Below are positions 51,633 through 60,090 of a DNA stretch of 64,000 bases, piece after piece (position 1 is the stretch's first letter; every line of letters starts with the position of its first letter). Made by a program: the position numbers and the translations under genes. Under the pieces are notes generated by a model that was not told where the DNA came from, did not search any database, and saw only the letters and a list, made by a program, of their open reading frames with translations. The stretch covers positions 1 to 64,000 of the forward strand of contig VGSF01000008.1 of NCBI GenBank assembly GCA_016875165.1, given 5' to 3'. This DNA comes from Deltaproteobacteria bacterium. GTDB taxonomy: Bacteria > Desulfobacterota > SM23-61.

Positions 51633-52517
51633 TTAGCAGCGCACAATCGCATCGACCACCTGGACAACCCGGCGCATTCTTTCCACTTCGTGCACTCGAA
51701 CGATATTCGCGCCGTTGATAATGGCCACAGCCACCGTGGCCATGGTTCCTTCTTCCCTGTCCTTTGGCGGCAGCCCCAGTATTTTACCGATGAAAGCCTT
51801 TCTGGAGGTTCCGACCAGCAATGGTTTCCCTAAGACTTTAAACCGTTGTAGATTTTTCAAAATGATCAGGTTATGCGATTCTTCCAGGGATTTTCCAAAC
51901 CCGATCCCCGGGTCTAAAATGATGTTTTCCGCGGAAATGCCGCAGGATTCGGCATGGGCCACGCGTTCCTTGAAGAAACTTAGGATCTCTCCCATCAGGT
52001 CATCATAATGTGTGTTAAGTTGCATGGTTTCCGGATTTCCGCGCATGTGCATCAGCACTACAGGGACCTTCTTTTGGGCAATGACCGTGGCCATGCTTTC
52101 ATCAAACCTAAGCGAGCTGATGTCGTTGATCATCGCAGCCCCGGCTTCCAGGGCCCTTTCCGCTATGGGCGACTTTCGTGTATCCACGGATATGGGGATA
52201 TCGATTTGTTGGCTTAAGGAACGAACTACCGGAATGATCCGCCGGGCTTCTTCTTCCTCCTCTAACGGTTCGGCCCCCGGCCGGGTCGATTCCCCGCCGA
52301 TGTCCAGAATGTCTGCTCCGCCCTCGGCTAATCGCAGCCCCTGTTCCACTGCTTTCTCTGAATCGAAAAAGCGGCCTCCGTCGGAAAAGGAATCCGGCGT
52401 GACATTAATAGCGCCCATAATGAGCGTGCGCTGGGAGAGGTCATAGCTTTTGTTGCGAAAGCGGAGAAAAGGGCATTTCATAAAAACCCTTAACCTCAGA
52501 GCGCGTTGAGAACGCAT
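51633..52517 (-). CDS. folP: Dihydropteroate synthase
   Basis: IMGAINVTPDSFSDGGRF, DIGGESTRPGAEPL, ILDPGIGFGKSLEESHNL. Confidence 0.95.
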   Translation of the reverse strand: MRSQRALRLRVFMKCPFLRFRNKSYDLSQRTLIMGAINVTPDSFSDGGRFFDSEKAVEQGLRLAEGGADILDIGGESTRPGAEPLEEEEEARRIIPVVRSLSQQIDIPISVDTRKSPIAERALEAGAAMINDISSLRFDESMATVIAQKKVPVVLMHMRGNPETMQLNTHYDDLMGEILSFFKERVAHAESCGISAENIILDPGIGFGKSLEESHNLIILKNLQRFKVLGKPLLVGTSRKAFIGKILGLPPKDREEGTMATVAVAIINGANIVRVHEVERMRRVVQVVDAIVRC

Positions 52518-52552
52518 AGAAGCGCTCTCTGCGCGCTTGGCGGTGAAAAATT

Positions 52553-52630
52553 AAAAAGGGCCAAAGGTCAAGAAACAAGGGCACAGGAAAAGACCCAACC
52601 CTTGGCCCTTGATCTTTGCCCCTCTTTTAA
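52553..52630 (-). terminator. Putative intrinsic terminator of ftsH
   Basis: Minus-strand inverted repeat GGGGCAAAGATCAAG...CTTGACCTTTGGCCC followed by TTTTTAATTTTT. Confidence 0.5.
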
Positions 52631-54483
52631 AAAAGTCTCCCTTCCTGAACAAATTCTTTTTGAGGGACTTCGGGAATAAATGGTTTTAGACCCAGTACCT
52701 GGTCAATTTCTTCTCCGGCAAGTACTTCCCTCTCCAGAAGGGCTGAGGCCAGGCGATGGAGTCGCTCCAGGTGCTGGACGATAATATCTTTGGCCCGGCT
52801 ATAATTTTCCAGGACGATGCGCTTGATTTCGGTATCAATGTCCACTGCGGTCTTTTCACTGTAGTCCTTATGCTGGGCTATCTCCCGACCGAGAAAGATA
52901 TGTTCTTCCTTTTTTCCGAAAGTAAGGGGTCCCAATTTATCGCTCATTCCGAAGTCGCAGACCATTTTCCTGGCCCATTCCGTGGCCATTTCCAGGTCAT
53001 TTCCGGCCCCGGTAGTTTGGGTATTTAAGATCAGTTCTTCCGCAGCCCGACCTCCTAAAAAAATGGCGATTTTGTTGATGATGTATTCTTTAGAAAGGGT
53101 GTGCTTGTCTTCGGCGGGAAGCTGTTGGGTAATTCCCAAGGCCCGCCCTCGGGGGATGATGGTTACTTTGTGGATAGGGTCGGCGCTGGGGAGAAATTTG
53201 GCCACCAGGGTATGCCCGGCTTCATGATAGGCGGTGAGGCGCTTCTCTTCTTCGCTGATAATCATCGTGCGGCGCTCAACCCCCATGAGAACCTTATCTT
53301 TCGATGCCTCGAAATCAGCCATCTCCAGTTTTGTTTTGCCCAGGCGCGCTGCCAGGAGGGCTGCTTCATTGACCAGGTTTTCCAGGTCTGCACCTGTAAA
53401 GCCCGGGGTGCCCCGGGAAATCAGGGCCAGGATGACGTCATCAGCGAGAGGAGTTTTGCGAGTATGGACTTTTAAGATTTCTTCCCGCCCTTTCACGTCG
53501 GGCCGGGGAACCACCACCTGCCGGTCAAACCTGCCCGGACGCAGGAGCGCCGGGTCCAAAACATCAGGCCGGTTCGTAGCCGCAACGATAATCACTCCTT
53601 CGTTAGATTCAAATCCGTCCATTTCAACCAAAAGCTGGTTGAGAGTCTGCTCCCGCTCGTCGTGCCCTCCTCCGAGTCCAGCTCCCCGGTGGCGGCCGAC
53701 CGCGTCAATTTCATCGATAAAGATGATGCAGGGAGCATGCTTTTTTCCCTGAATGAAAAGGTCCCGGACCCTGGAGGCGCCCACGCCCACGAACATCTCC
53801 ACAAAATCTGAACCGCTTATGGAGAAAAAAGGAACGTTGGCCTCGCCGGCAATAGCCCGGGCCAGAAGCGTCTTGCCGGTTCCCGGAGCGCCCACCAGCA
53901 GAACCCCCTTGGGAATCCGCCCGCCCAGTCTGGTGAATTTTTTCGGATCCCGGAGAAATGCGATGATTTCCTGCAGCTCTTCCTTCGACTCTTCAATCCC
54001 GGCTACATCCAGAAAAGTAACCTTTTGCTGTTTTTCCGTGAGCAGTTTGGCCTTGGCTTTTCCGAAAGACATGGCTTTGGTGCCGCCGGCCTGCATCTGG
54101 CGCATGAAAAAGATCCAGAATCCAATCAGGAGCAACATCGGAAACCAGGAGATGAGTATGGTCATGTACCAGGGGGATTCATCCTCGGGTTTTGCCGAAA
54201 TCTGCACATCTTTTTCCCTCAAGAACTTGACCAGCTCAGGATAATTGGGAGCGTAGGTTTTGAATTCCTTGCGGTTGGCCAGGCGGCCATGAAGGTTTGG
54301 TCCCTGAACGGTGACTTCCCTCACTTCTCCCTTTTCCAACGCGGCCAAAAAATCACTGAAGATTATTTTATCCTGGGTGGAACGAGGCTGGCTGAAAAGG
54401 TTAAAGAGGAGAATCATCATCACGCTTATGACCAGCCAGAGGGCTAAGTTTTTGTAAAAGGGGCTCAGTTTTTTCTCCCCCAT
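52627..54483 (-). CDS. ftsH: ATP-dependent zinc metalloprotease FtsH
   Basis: [39 protein letters not shown]. Confidence 0.97.
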   Translation of the reverse strand: MGEKKLSPFYKNLALWLVISVMMILLFNLFSQPRSTQDKIIFSDFLAALEKGEVREVTVQGPNLHGRLANRKEFKTYAPNYPELVKFLREKDVQISAKPEDESPWYMTILISWFPMLLLIGFWIFFMRQMQAGGTKAMSFGKAKAKLLTEKQQKVTFLDVAGIEESKEELQEIIAFLRDPKKFTRLGGRIPKGVLLVGAPGTGKTLLARAIAGEANVPFFSISGSDFVEMFVGVGASRVRDLFIQGKKHAPCIIFIDEIDAVGRHRGAGLGGGHDEREQTLNQLLVEMDGFESNEGVIIVAATNRPDVLDPALLRPGRFDRQVVVPRPDVKGREEILKVHTRKTPLADDVILALISRGTPGFTGADLENLVNEAALLAARLGKTKLEMADFEASKDKVLMGVERRTMIISEEEKRLTAYHEAGHTLVAKFLPSADPIHKVTIIPRGRALGITQQLPAEDKHTLSKEYIINKIAIFLGGRAAEELILNTQTTGAGNDLEMATEWARKMVCDFGMSDKLGPLTFGKKEEHIFLGREIAQHKDYSEKTAVDIDTEIKRIVLENYSRAKDIIVQHLERLHRLASALLEREVLAGEEIDQVLGLKPFIPEVPQKEFVQEGRLF

Positions 54484-54535
54484 AAGCTTTTTCCCCGAGA
54501 ATTAATGAAGATGGATTTAAAAATTTATGGTGAAT

Positions 54536-54705
54536 ATTGATGGTCTCGTAAAAAGTCGCGAAAGGGTCATTGCGAGTCCGCCTAAGGCGGACGAAGCAAT
54601 CTCGTTTTTATAAGTGCCCGAAAAGACAAGATTGCTTCGTCGTCCCGCCAATGCGGAACTCCTCGCAATGACAGGCACAGGACTTTTTACGAATCCATCA
54701 ATATT
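54536..54705. repeat. Repeat family A
   Basis: attgatggtctcgtaaaaagtcgc...ggactttttacgaatccatcaat. Confidence 0.85.
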
Positions 54706-54786
54706 GGAGGTTTATTTATAGCATAAAAGAAAGTTTTCAACAATGAAAAAAGCAGATGGCCGATTAAGATTAGAGGAAAAAATCTT

Positions 54787-54899
54787 TTGTCCTCGTGGCC
54801 AAGCAGAAACCCAACCGATGCTTCCGGCGCGTTCCGCTCTAACCCCTGGCCCTCAACAAAGGCTTTAATACCATTTTTTCAAATCGCTAAACTGTTACG
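54787..54899. repeat. Repeat family C, truncated at one end
   Basis: tcctcgtggccaagcagaaacccaaccgatgcttccggcgcgttccgctctaacccc...aaatcgctaaactgttacg. Confidence 0.8.
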
Positions 54900-54900
54900 A

Positions 54901-56286
54901 TTAAAGAAGTTCAACGCGCAGGGCTTTTTTTGTTTCCGGCTTCAGACGTATTCGATGATCGAGGCGGACGCCGGCAACCCAGAGGAGTTGATCCTCCTTG
55001 AAAAGTAAAGGAATTCTTTTGCGCTGGGGTGCGGGAATTTTACAATCGATGAAAAGGTCTTTGACTTTTTTCGCCCCCTCCATCCCCAGTGGTTGGAGGC
55101 GGTCTCCAGGCCGAAAGGAGCGAACGGTCAGGGGAAAATCAATATCGTCGAAATCCAGCAGGGCAATGTTGGAAATGTTTTGGGGCCTTATCCGGGGCGC
55201 CTGGGTTGCTAACATCTTGAAGCGCATTTCCCGGCCGATTTCCGGAATTTCCAGACAACCCTCCCCCGAAACAGAATATTCAAAAGGGATAATCTCTTTC
55301 AGGGACTTGGCAAAGGTAAGGGCCCGGTAGGCCTTAGCCACGCATAGCCCTTGAGGAAGCTTAAGGGTTTTATTGGGGTCCGGGCTCTGCAGGATATTCT
55401 CGATGGTCAGGATATGATTGAATCCCACCCGCCTAAGGTGGCCCAGTATTTTTTCAATGGCATACCGGAAAGATCGCAGCCGGATGGGTAACGACTGGGC
55501 GAGCAGGGAGGGGATGTCCAGGGTTATGGATTCCTTTTTCTGATTCCGGACCAGCGCCGGAAATCTTTCTTCCAAGAGGTTTTGCCAGCAGGCTTCTTCC
55601 GCCCGGAAGAGATCAGCCATTTGCGCCAGGGTCTGCCGCAACCGGGGATTATACTGCTCAAGGACAGGAAGGAGATCATGGCGTATCCGGTTGCGCAGAA
55701 ACTTAAGGGAACGATTGGTCGGATCGGTCAGGAAAGCCACTTTCTTTTCAAAAAGGAAGGCTTCAATTTCTTCCCGCCAGGATTCAATCAGCGGCCGGAT
55801 AAAAAAATCGCCGCGCACAGGAGGGATCCCCGATAGTCCGCGGGTTCCGGAACCACGGAGGATACGCATGATCATGGATTCGGCCTGGTCATCGGCCGTA
55901 TGTCCCAGGGCAATCTTCGCGGCCTTCTGACTCATAGCTGCTTCCAGCAGAAAGGAGTACCGGGCTTCCCTGGCAGCTTCCTGCAGAGTGAGACGTTGTT
56001 CTTTTTGCTTGGCCCGTATATCCACCTGGCGAGTTATGAAAGGTATTCCCAGGTCCGCTGAGGCTTTGCGCACAAAAGATTTTTCTTCTTCCCCTTCCGG
56101 GCGAAGTCCATGGTTCAAATGGGCAACCACCAGGGAAAGATGAAATTCCCGGCGCAGGTCCCAGAGCACATGGAGAAGAGCCATGGAGTCAGCCCCTCCG
56201 GAAACGGCGACCACTAGGCGTTCTCCGGGCTGGAGCATCTCATATTTTTTGATTGTTTTTAAGACATTCAGGACAAAGGGTTGCAT
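54901..56286 (-). CDS. tilS: tRNA(Ile)-lysidine synthase
   Basis: VVAVSGGADSMALLHVLWDL, TilS C-terminal region. Confidence 0.94.
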   Translation of the reverse strand: MQPFVLNVLKTIKKYEMLQPGERLVVAVSGGADSMALLHVLWDLRREFHLSLVVAHLNHGLRPEGEEEKSFVRKASADLGIPFITRQVDIRAKQKEQRLTLQEAAREARYSFLLEAAMSQKAAKIALGHTADDQAESMIMRILRGSGTRGLSGIPPVRGDFFIRPLIESWREEIEAFLFEKKVAFLTDPTNRSLKFLRNRIRHDLLPVLEQYNPRLRQTLAQMADLFRAEEACWQNLLEERFPALVRNQKKESITLDIPSLLAQSLPIRLRSFRYAIEKILGHLRRVGFNHILTIENILQSPDPNKTLKLPQGLCVAKAYRALTFAKSLKEIIPFEYSVSGEGCLEIPEIGREMRFKMLATQAPRIRPQNISNIALLDFDDIDFPLTVRSFRPGDRLQPLGMEGAKKVKDLFIDCKIPAPQRKRIPLLFKEDQLLWVAGVRLDHRIRLKPETKKALRVELL

Positions 56287-56804
56287 GGCTTTTCCTGACT
56301 TTCCTCGTACCTGGCCAGCGTGAAAAGTAAATCGGCAAGACGGTTCAGGAACCTAAGCACTTCGATATTGGCGATGATTTTTTCCTGTAGCAATCGGACG
56401 GCTTTCCGTTCGGCCCGGCGGATGATGGCCCTGGCTAAGTCAACGGAGGCTGAAGCGATTGTCTCTCCGGGTAAAATGAACTCTTCTTTTAGGACAACCT
56501 CCTTCTGTATCTCGGAGAGGAGGCGTTCCAGCCGGTCAACTTGTTCGGTGGTAATCCGGTAGGGATACTTTTGGACGTCTTCAGTGGCAGTGGCTAGCTC
56601 GGCGCCAAGGATGAGCAAGTCTCTTTGTATGGTCAGGATAATCTCCTTGGTCTTCGGCCGGGTTGCCGCCGCTCTGGCGATCCCCAGCGCAGAACTGGCC
56701 TCGTCCAGGGTCCCGTAGGCTTCGGGCCTGGGCCCGGATTTGGATATCCTCTGGCCGCCCATAAGGCTGGTCATGCCCCGATCTCCCTTCTTAGAAAACT
56801 TCAT
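56268..56804 (-). CDS. Cob(I)yrinic acid a,c-diamide adenosyltransferase, PduO type
   Basis: GDRGMTSLMGGQRISKSGPRPEAYGTLDEASSALGIARA; RRAERKAVRL; FLNRLADLLFTLAR. Confidence 0.92.
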   Translation of the reverse strand: MKFSKKGDRGMTSLMGGQRISKSGPRPEAYGTLDEASSALGIARAAATRPKTKEIILTIQRDLLILGAELATATEDVQKYPYRITTEQVDRLERLLSEIQKEVVLKEEFILPGETIASASVDLARAIIRRAERKAVRLLQEKIIANIEVLRFLNRLADLLFTLARYEESQEKPCNPLS

Positions 56805-56822
56805 GGAACCCCTTCCCTGCTT

Positions 56823-57596
56823 TTACTTTTTTTTTGGTGGAGTCACCTCAGATGCGCCGGGCGATAAATGTTTGGCCAAAAGGTCTTTTAGCCTTTGCAC
56901 TTCGCTTGGCCGAAGGTAACGGTATTCCCCGGGTTTAAGCCTTCCGATACTAAGCCCGGCAAAGGCCACCCGCTTAAGCTTTAATACCGGGTAGCCCAGC
57001 TTTTCCCACATCCTTTTCACCTGGCGATTTCTGCCTTCATGTAAAACCATTTCCAGCCAGAGGTTATCTTCTGTCTCCTGGAAGGGCCTGATGCGGCAGG
57101 GCGCCGTGGGTCCGTCTTCCAGGCGGATGCCCCGGCTTAATCTGCTGATTTCTTCGGGACCGGGTTTCCCTTTCACTTTCACCCGGTAAATACGGGAGAT
57201 GCCATAGGAAGGATGGGATAAACGATGGGCCATGGCCCCATCGTCGGTCAAGAGGAGGAAACCCTCGGCATCAAAGTCAAGCCGGCCCACCGGAAACAGC
57301 CGGGGTTTCGTTTCCTTTATTAGATCCAGGACCGTTGGTCTTCCTTCCGGGTCGGCCACGGTCGTCACCGTACCCTTAGGCTTGTTTAGCAGCAGGTAAA
57401 CTTTTGCGGAGGAAGACAGGGATATTCGCCGTCCGTCAACCTTGATATGGTCATGAAAAGGATCCGCTTTATCTCCGACCTGGGCGAGGCGTCCATTGAC
57501 CGTGACTCGCGCTTCCCGGATCAAATCTTCAGCCTTGCGCCGGGAAGCAACCCCAGATTCAGAAAGAATCTTTTGCAGCCTCTGCAGGTGGCTCAT
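56823..57596 (-). CDS. rluB: 23S rRNA pseudouridine synthase, RluB/RsuA family
   Basis: S4 domain RLQKILSESGVASRRKAEDLI; PVGRLDFDAEGFLLLTDDG; EGRNRQVKRM. Confidence 0.93.
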   Translation of the reverse strand: MSHLQRLQKILSESGVASRRKAEDLIREARVTVNGRLAQVGDKADPFHDHIKVDGRRISLSSSAKVYLLLNKPKGTVTTVADPEGRPTVLDLIKETKPRLFPVGRLDFDAEGFLLLTDDGAMAHRLSHPSYGISRIYRVKVKGKPGPEEISRLSRGIRLEDGPTAPCRIRPFQETEDNLWLEMVLHEGRNRQVKRMWEKLGYPVLKLKRVAFAGLSIGRLKPGEYRYLRPSEVQRLKDLLAKHLSPGASEVTPPKKK

Positions 57597-58227
57597 CGAT
57601 TTCTCCATCCTCACCTAACTGAATTGCCAACCGGGGATCTGAATTTGTTCCCATCTCTCCTTCGGCTTGCTCGCCGAAAGGCAAAAGCGATTCTGCCGCA
57701 GGGGGCCCCAATCCTTCTATGTCCTTAAGGGTGGGAAGGCTGGACAGGTCTTTTAATCCGAACATTTCCAGGAACTGTCGGGAAGTGCCATATACCAGCG
57801 GTTTACCCGGAACATCTTTCTTACCGAGGATTTTTATCAGTTTCTTATCCAATAGGGTTCGCAAAACGCCCCCGGAATCCACCCCCCGGATTTTTTCTAT
57901 TTCCCCGCGCACAAGGGGTTGTTTGTAGGCTATAATGGCCAGAGTCTCCAATGCCGGCTGGCTGAGATGAGCCGGCTTGCCCTTCTTCAATTTCTTTATC
58001 CATTCGGCGTGCTCGGGGCGGGTTCGGAATTGGTATCCTTCAGCCACTTCAACCAGAGTAAAACCGCGCTTCGCTTGGTTGTACTCTTCCGCCATCTCGG
58101 CCAGCAGCCGCTGGATTTCCTTTTTGCTAACCTCGCCCAGAACTTCTTTGATCCGGTCCAGACTTAGGGGGTTCTCCGAGACGAAGATTAATGATTCCAC
58201 TATGGCCTTCCGTTTATTATCATCCAC
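57559..58227 (-). CDS. scpB: Segregation and condensation protein B
   Basis: GTG start (VDDNKRKAIVESLIFVSENPLSLDRIKEVLG) next to the scpA stop; ETLAIIAYKQPLVRGEIEKIRGVDSGGVLRTL. Confidence 0.93.
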   Translation of the reverse strand: MDDNKRKAIVESLIFVSENPLSLDRIKEVLGEVSKKEIQRLLAEMAEEYNQAKRGFTLVEVAEGYQFRTRPEHAEWIKKLKKGKPAHLSQPALETLAIIAYKQPLVRGEIEKIRGVDSGGVLRTLLDKKLIKILGKKDVPGKPLVYGTSRQFLEMFGLKDLSSLPTLKDIEGLGPPAAESLLPFGEQAEGEMGTNSDPRLAIQLGEDGEIDEPPAEAAKDSF

Positions 58228-58228
58228 T

Positions 58229-59056
58229 TCACAGAATCCTTTCTTCGATCTTCTTCTGGCCTTCTTCCCGTCCCATCGGCGAGAAAATCCTGATGGGCCC
58301 AAAAGATTCGGCTTGAAACACGTTTATCATGCGCAGGCGCATTAGCTCCAGGATGGCTAAAAAGGTTACGATAATCTCGCCGCGAGAAGCCAATGAAGTA
58401 AAAAGCTCTTTAAAGGTCAGGCTCTCCGTTTCCCAGAGCCGCTCCATGATCTGGTTGATTTTGTCTTTGATACTCAGATGATCAAGGGAGATTTCCTGAA
58501 ACTCCTCAGGGGGGATTCCCTGGAGGACTTTCTTAATAGCCTCCAGCAGGTCGTACAAGGTAACTTCTCCGGTCAAAGCGTCCTCGGTTTCTTCCAGAAG
58601 TTTTTCCGCAAAAAATTTACGGGCAAAGACTTCCCGGTCCAGCAGGCAACCTTTGGCCAAGTCGGAAGCCGCCTCTTTGAAGCGCTGGTATTCTAAGAGC
58701 CGGCGGACCAATTCGGCCCTGGGGTCTTCTAACTCCCCTTCTTGATCCTCTCCCGAGGGCTCTTCCTCCGAGGGGGGCAAGAGCATCTTAGATTTAATGT
58801 GCAACAGAGTAGCCGCCATCAGCAGAAACTCGCCGGCCACGTCCAGATTCAAAGTTTTCATCATCTCCAGGTATTCCATGTACTGCTGGGTGATCACCAA
58901 AATGGGAATGTCATAAATATCAATCTCATTTTTTTTGATCAGGTGCAGCAGAAGGTCCAGAGGGCCCTCAAATATTTCCAGCTTGACCTGAAGAGGCAAT
59001 TCCGGCTGCGCATATTCGTTGCTCAGGTGATTTGGTTCCATAGATTCTCTTAACAT
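58229..59056 (-). CDS. scpA: Segregation and condensation protein A
   Basis: LEIFEGPLDLLLHLIKKNEIDIYDIPI. Confidence 0.95.
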   Translation of the reverse strand: MLRESMEPNHLSNEYAQPELPLQVKLEIFEGPLDLLLHLIKKNEIDIYDIPILVITQQYMEYLEMMKTLNLDVAGEFLLMAATLLHIKSKMLLPPSEEEPSGEDQEGELEDPRAELVRRLLEYQRFKEAASDLAKGCLLDREVFARKFFAEKLLEETEDALTGEVTLYDLLEAIKKVLQGIPPEEFQEISLDHLSIKDKINQIMERLWETESLTFKELFTSLASRGEIIVTFLAILELMRLRMINVFQAESFGPIRIFSPMGREEGQKKIEERIL

Positions 59057-59068
59057 GAACGATCTTCC

Positions 59069-60055
59069 TCAGGTTATTTTCATGGCCGCGCGCACTTCTT
59101 CCATGGTCCGCGAGGCGACCAACCGAGCTCTCTGGCAGCCATCTTCCAGCACTTCATCCACCAGGCAAGGGTTTTGCAGGTAACGGCTTCGTTGCTCATG
59201 GATAGGAGTTAAATAAGCCACAATGTTCTCGGCCAGATTCTTTTTATCCTCCACGCAGCCAATCGCCCCCCGCCGGCAATCTACCCGGACCTGTTCAACG
59301 GCCTCCGGCGAGCTGTAAACCCGGTGGAAGGCGAAGACGTTGCAGATGTCCGGGTTGCCGGGGTCGCCCCGCTTGATGCGGTTGGGGTCGGTGAACATCT
59401 GGGCCACCTTTTGCCGGATTTCCTGGGGAGGGTCGGATATGTAAATGGCGTTATCATAGCTCTTGCTCATCTTGCGCCCGTCGATGCCTAAAACCTTGGG
59501 AACCTCCGTCAGCATCGGCTCCGGATGCGGAAAGACCGGGGCGTATAAAAAATTGAACCGGCGGGTAATTTCCCGGGAGAGTTCCACATGGGGAACCTGG
59601 TCTATGCCTACCGGGACCTTGTGGGCTTTGTAAATAATAATGTCGGCGGTCTGAAGCAGTGGGTAGCCCAGAAAACCGTAGGTGGATAGGTCTCGGTTGG
59701 TTATTTCCTGTTGCTGCTCCTTGTAAGTGGGCACGCGCTCCAGCCAGGCAAGGGGCGTGATCATCGAAAGAAGCAGATGGAGTTCAGCGTGCTCCTTGAT
59801 CCGGGACTGGACAAAGAGAACGCATTTTTCCGGAGAAAGGCCGACGCTCAGCCAATCGGTGGTCATTTCCCGGATGCTTTCCTGGATGCTCTCCGTGCTA
59901 TTGTATTCCGTCGTCAGGGCATGCCAGTCCGCCGCAAAGAAAAAACAGTCGTAATCCTCCTGGAGTTTTTTCCAGTTTTCTAAGGCTCCGACCAAATTAC
60001 CCAGGTGAAGTTTCCCCGATGGCCGCATTCCACTAAGCACACGCTGCTTGGACAT
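59069..60055 (-). CDS. trpS: Tryptophanyl-tRNA synthetase
   Basis: VLSGMRPSGKLHLGNLVGAL, KMSKSYDN. Confidence 0.96.
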   Translation of the reverse strand: MSKQRVLSGMRPSGKLHLGNLVGALENWKKLQEDYDCFFFAADWHALTTEYNSTESIQESIREMTTDWLSVGLSPEKCVLFVQSRIKEHAELHLLLSMITPLAWLERVPTYKEQQQEITNRDLSTYGFLGYPLLQTADIIIYKAHKVPVGIDQVPHVELSREITRRFNFLYAPVFPHPEPMLTEVPKVLGIDGRKMSKSYDNAIYISDPPQEIRQKVAQMFTDPNRIKRGDPGNPDICNVFAFHRVYSSPEAVEQVRVDCRRGAIGCVEDKKNLAENIVAYLTPIHEQRSRYLQNPCLVDEVLEDGCQRARLVASRTMEEVRAAMKIT

Positions 60056-60090
60056 TCGCTTATCTATATCTCCTTTCTCTTAATTTAATA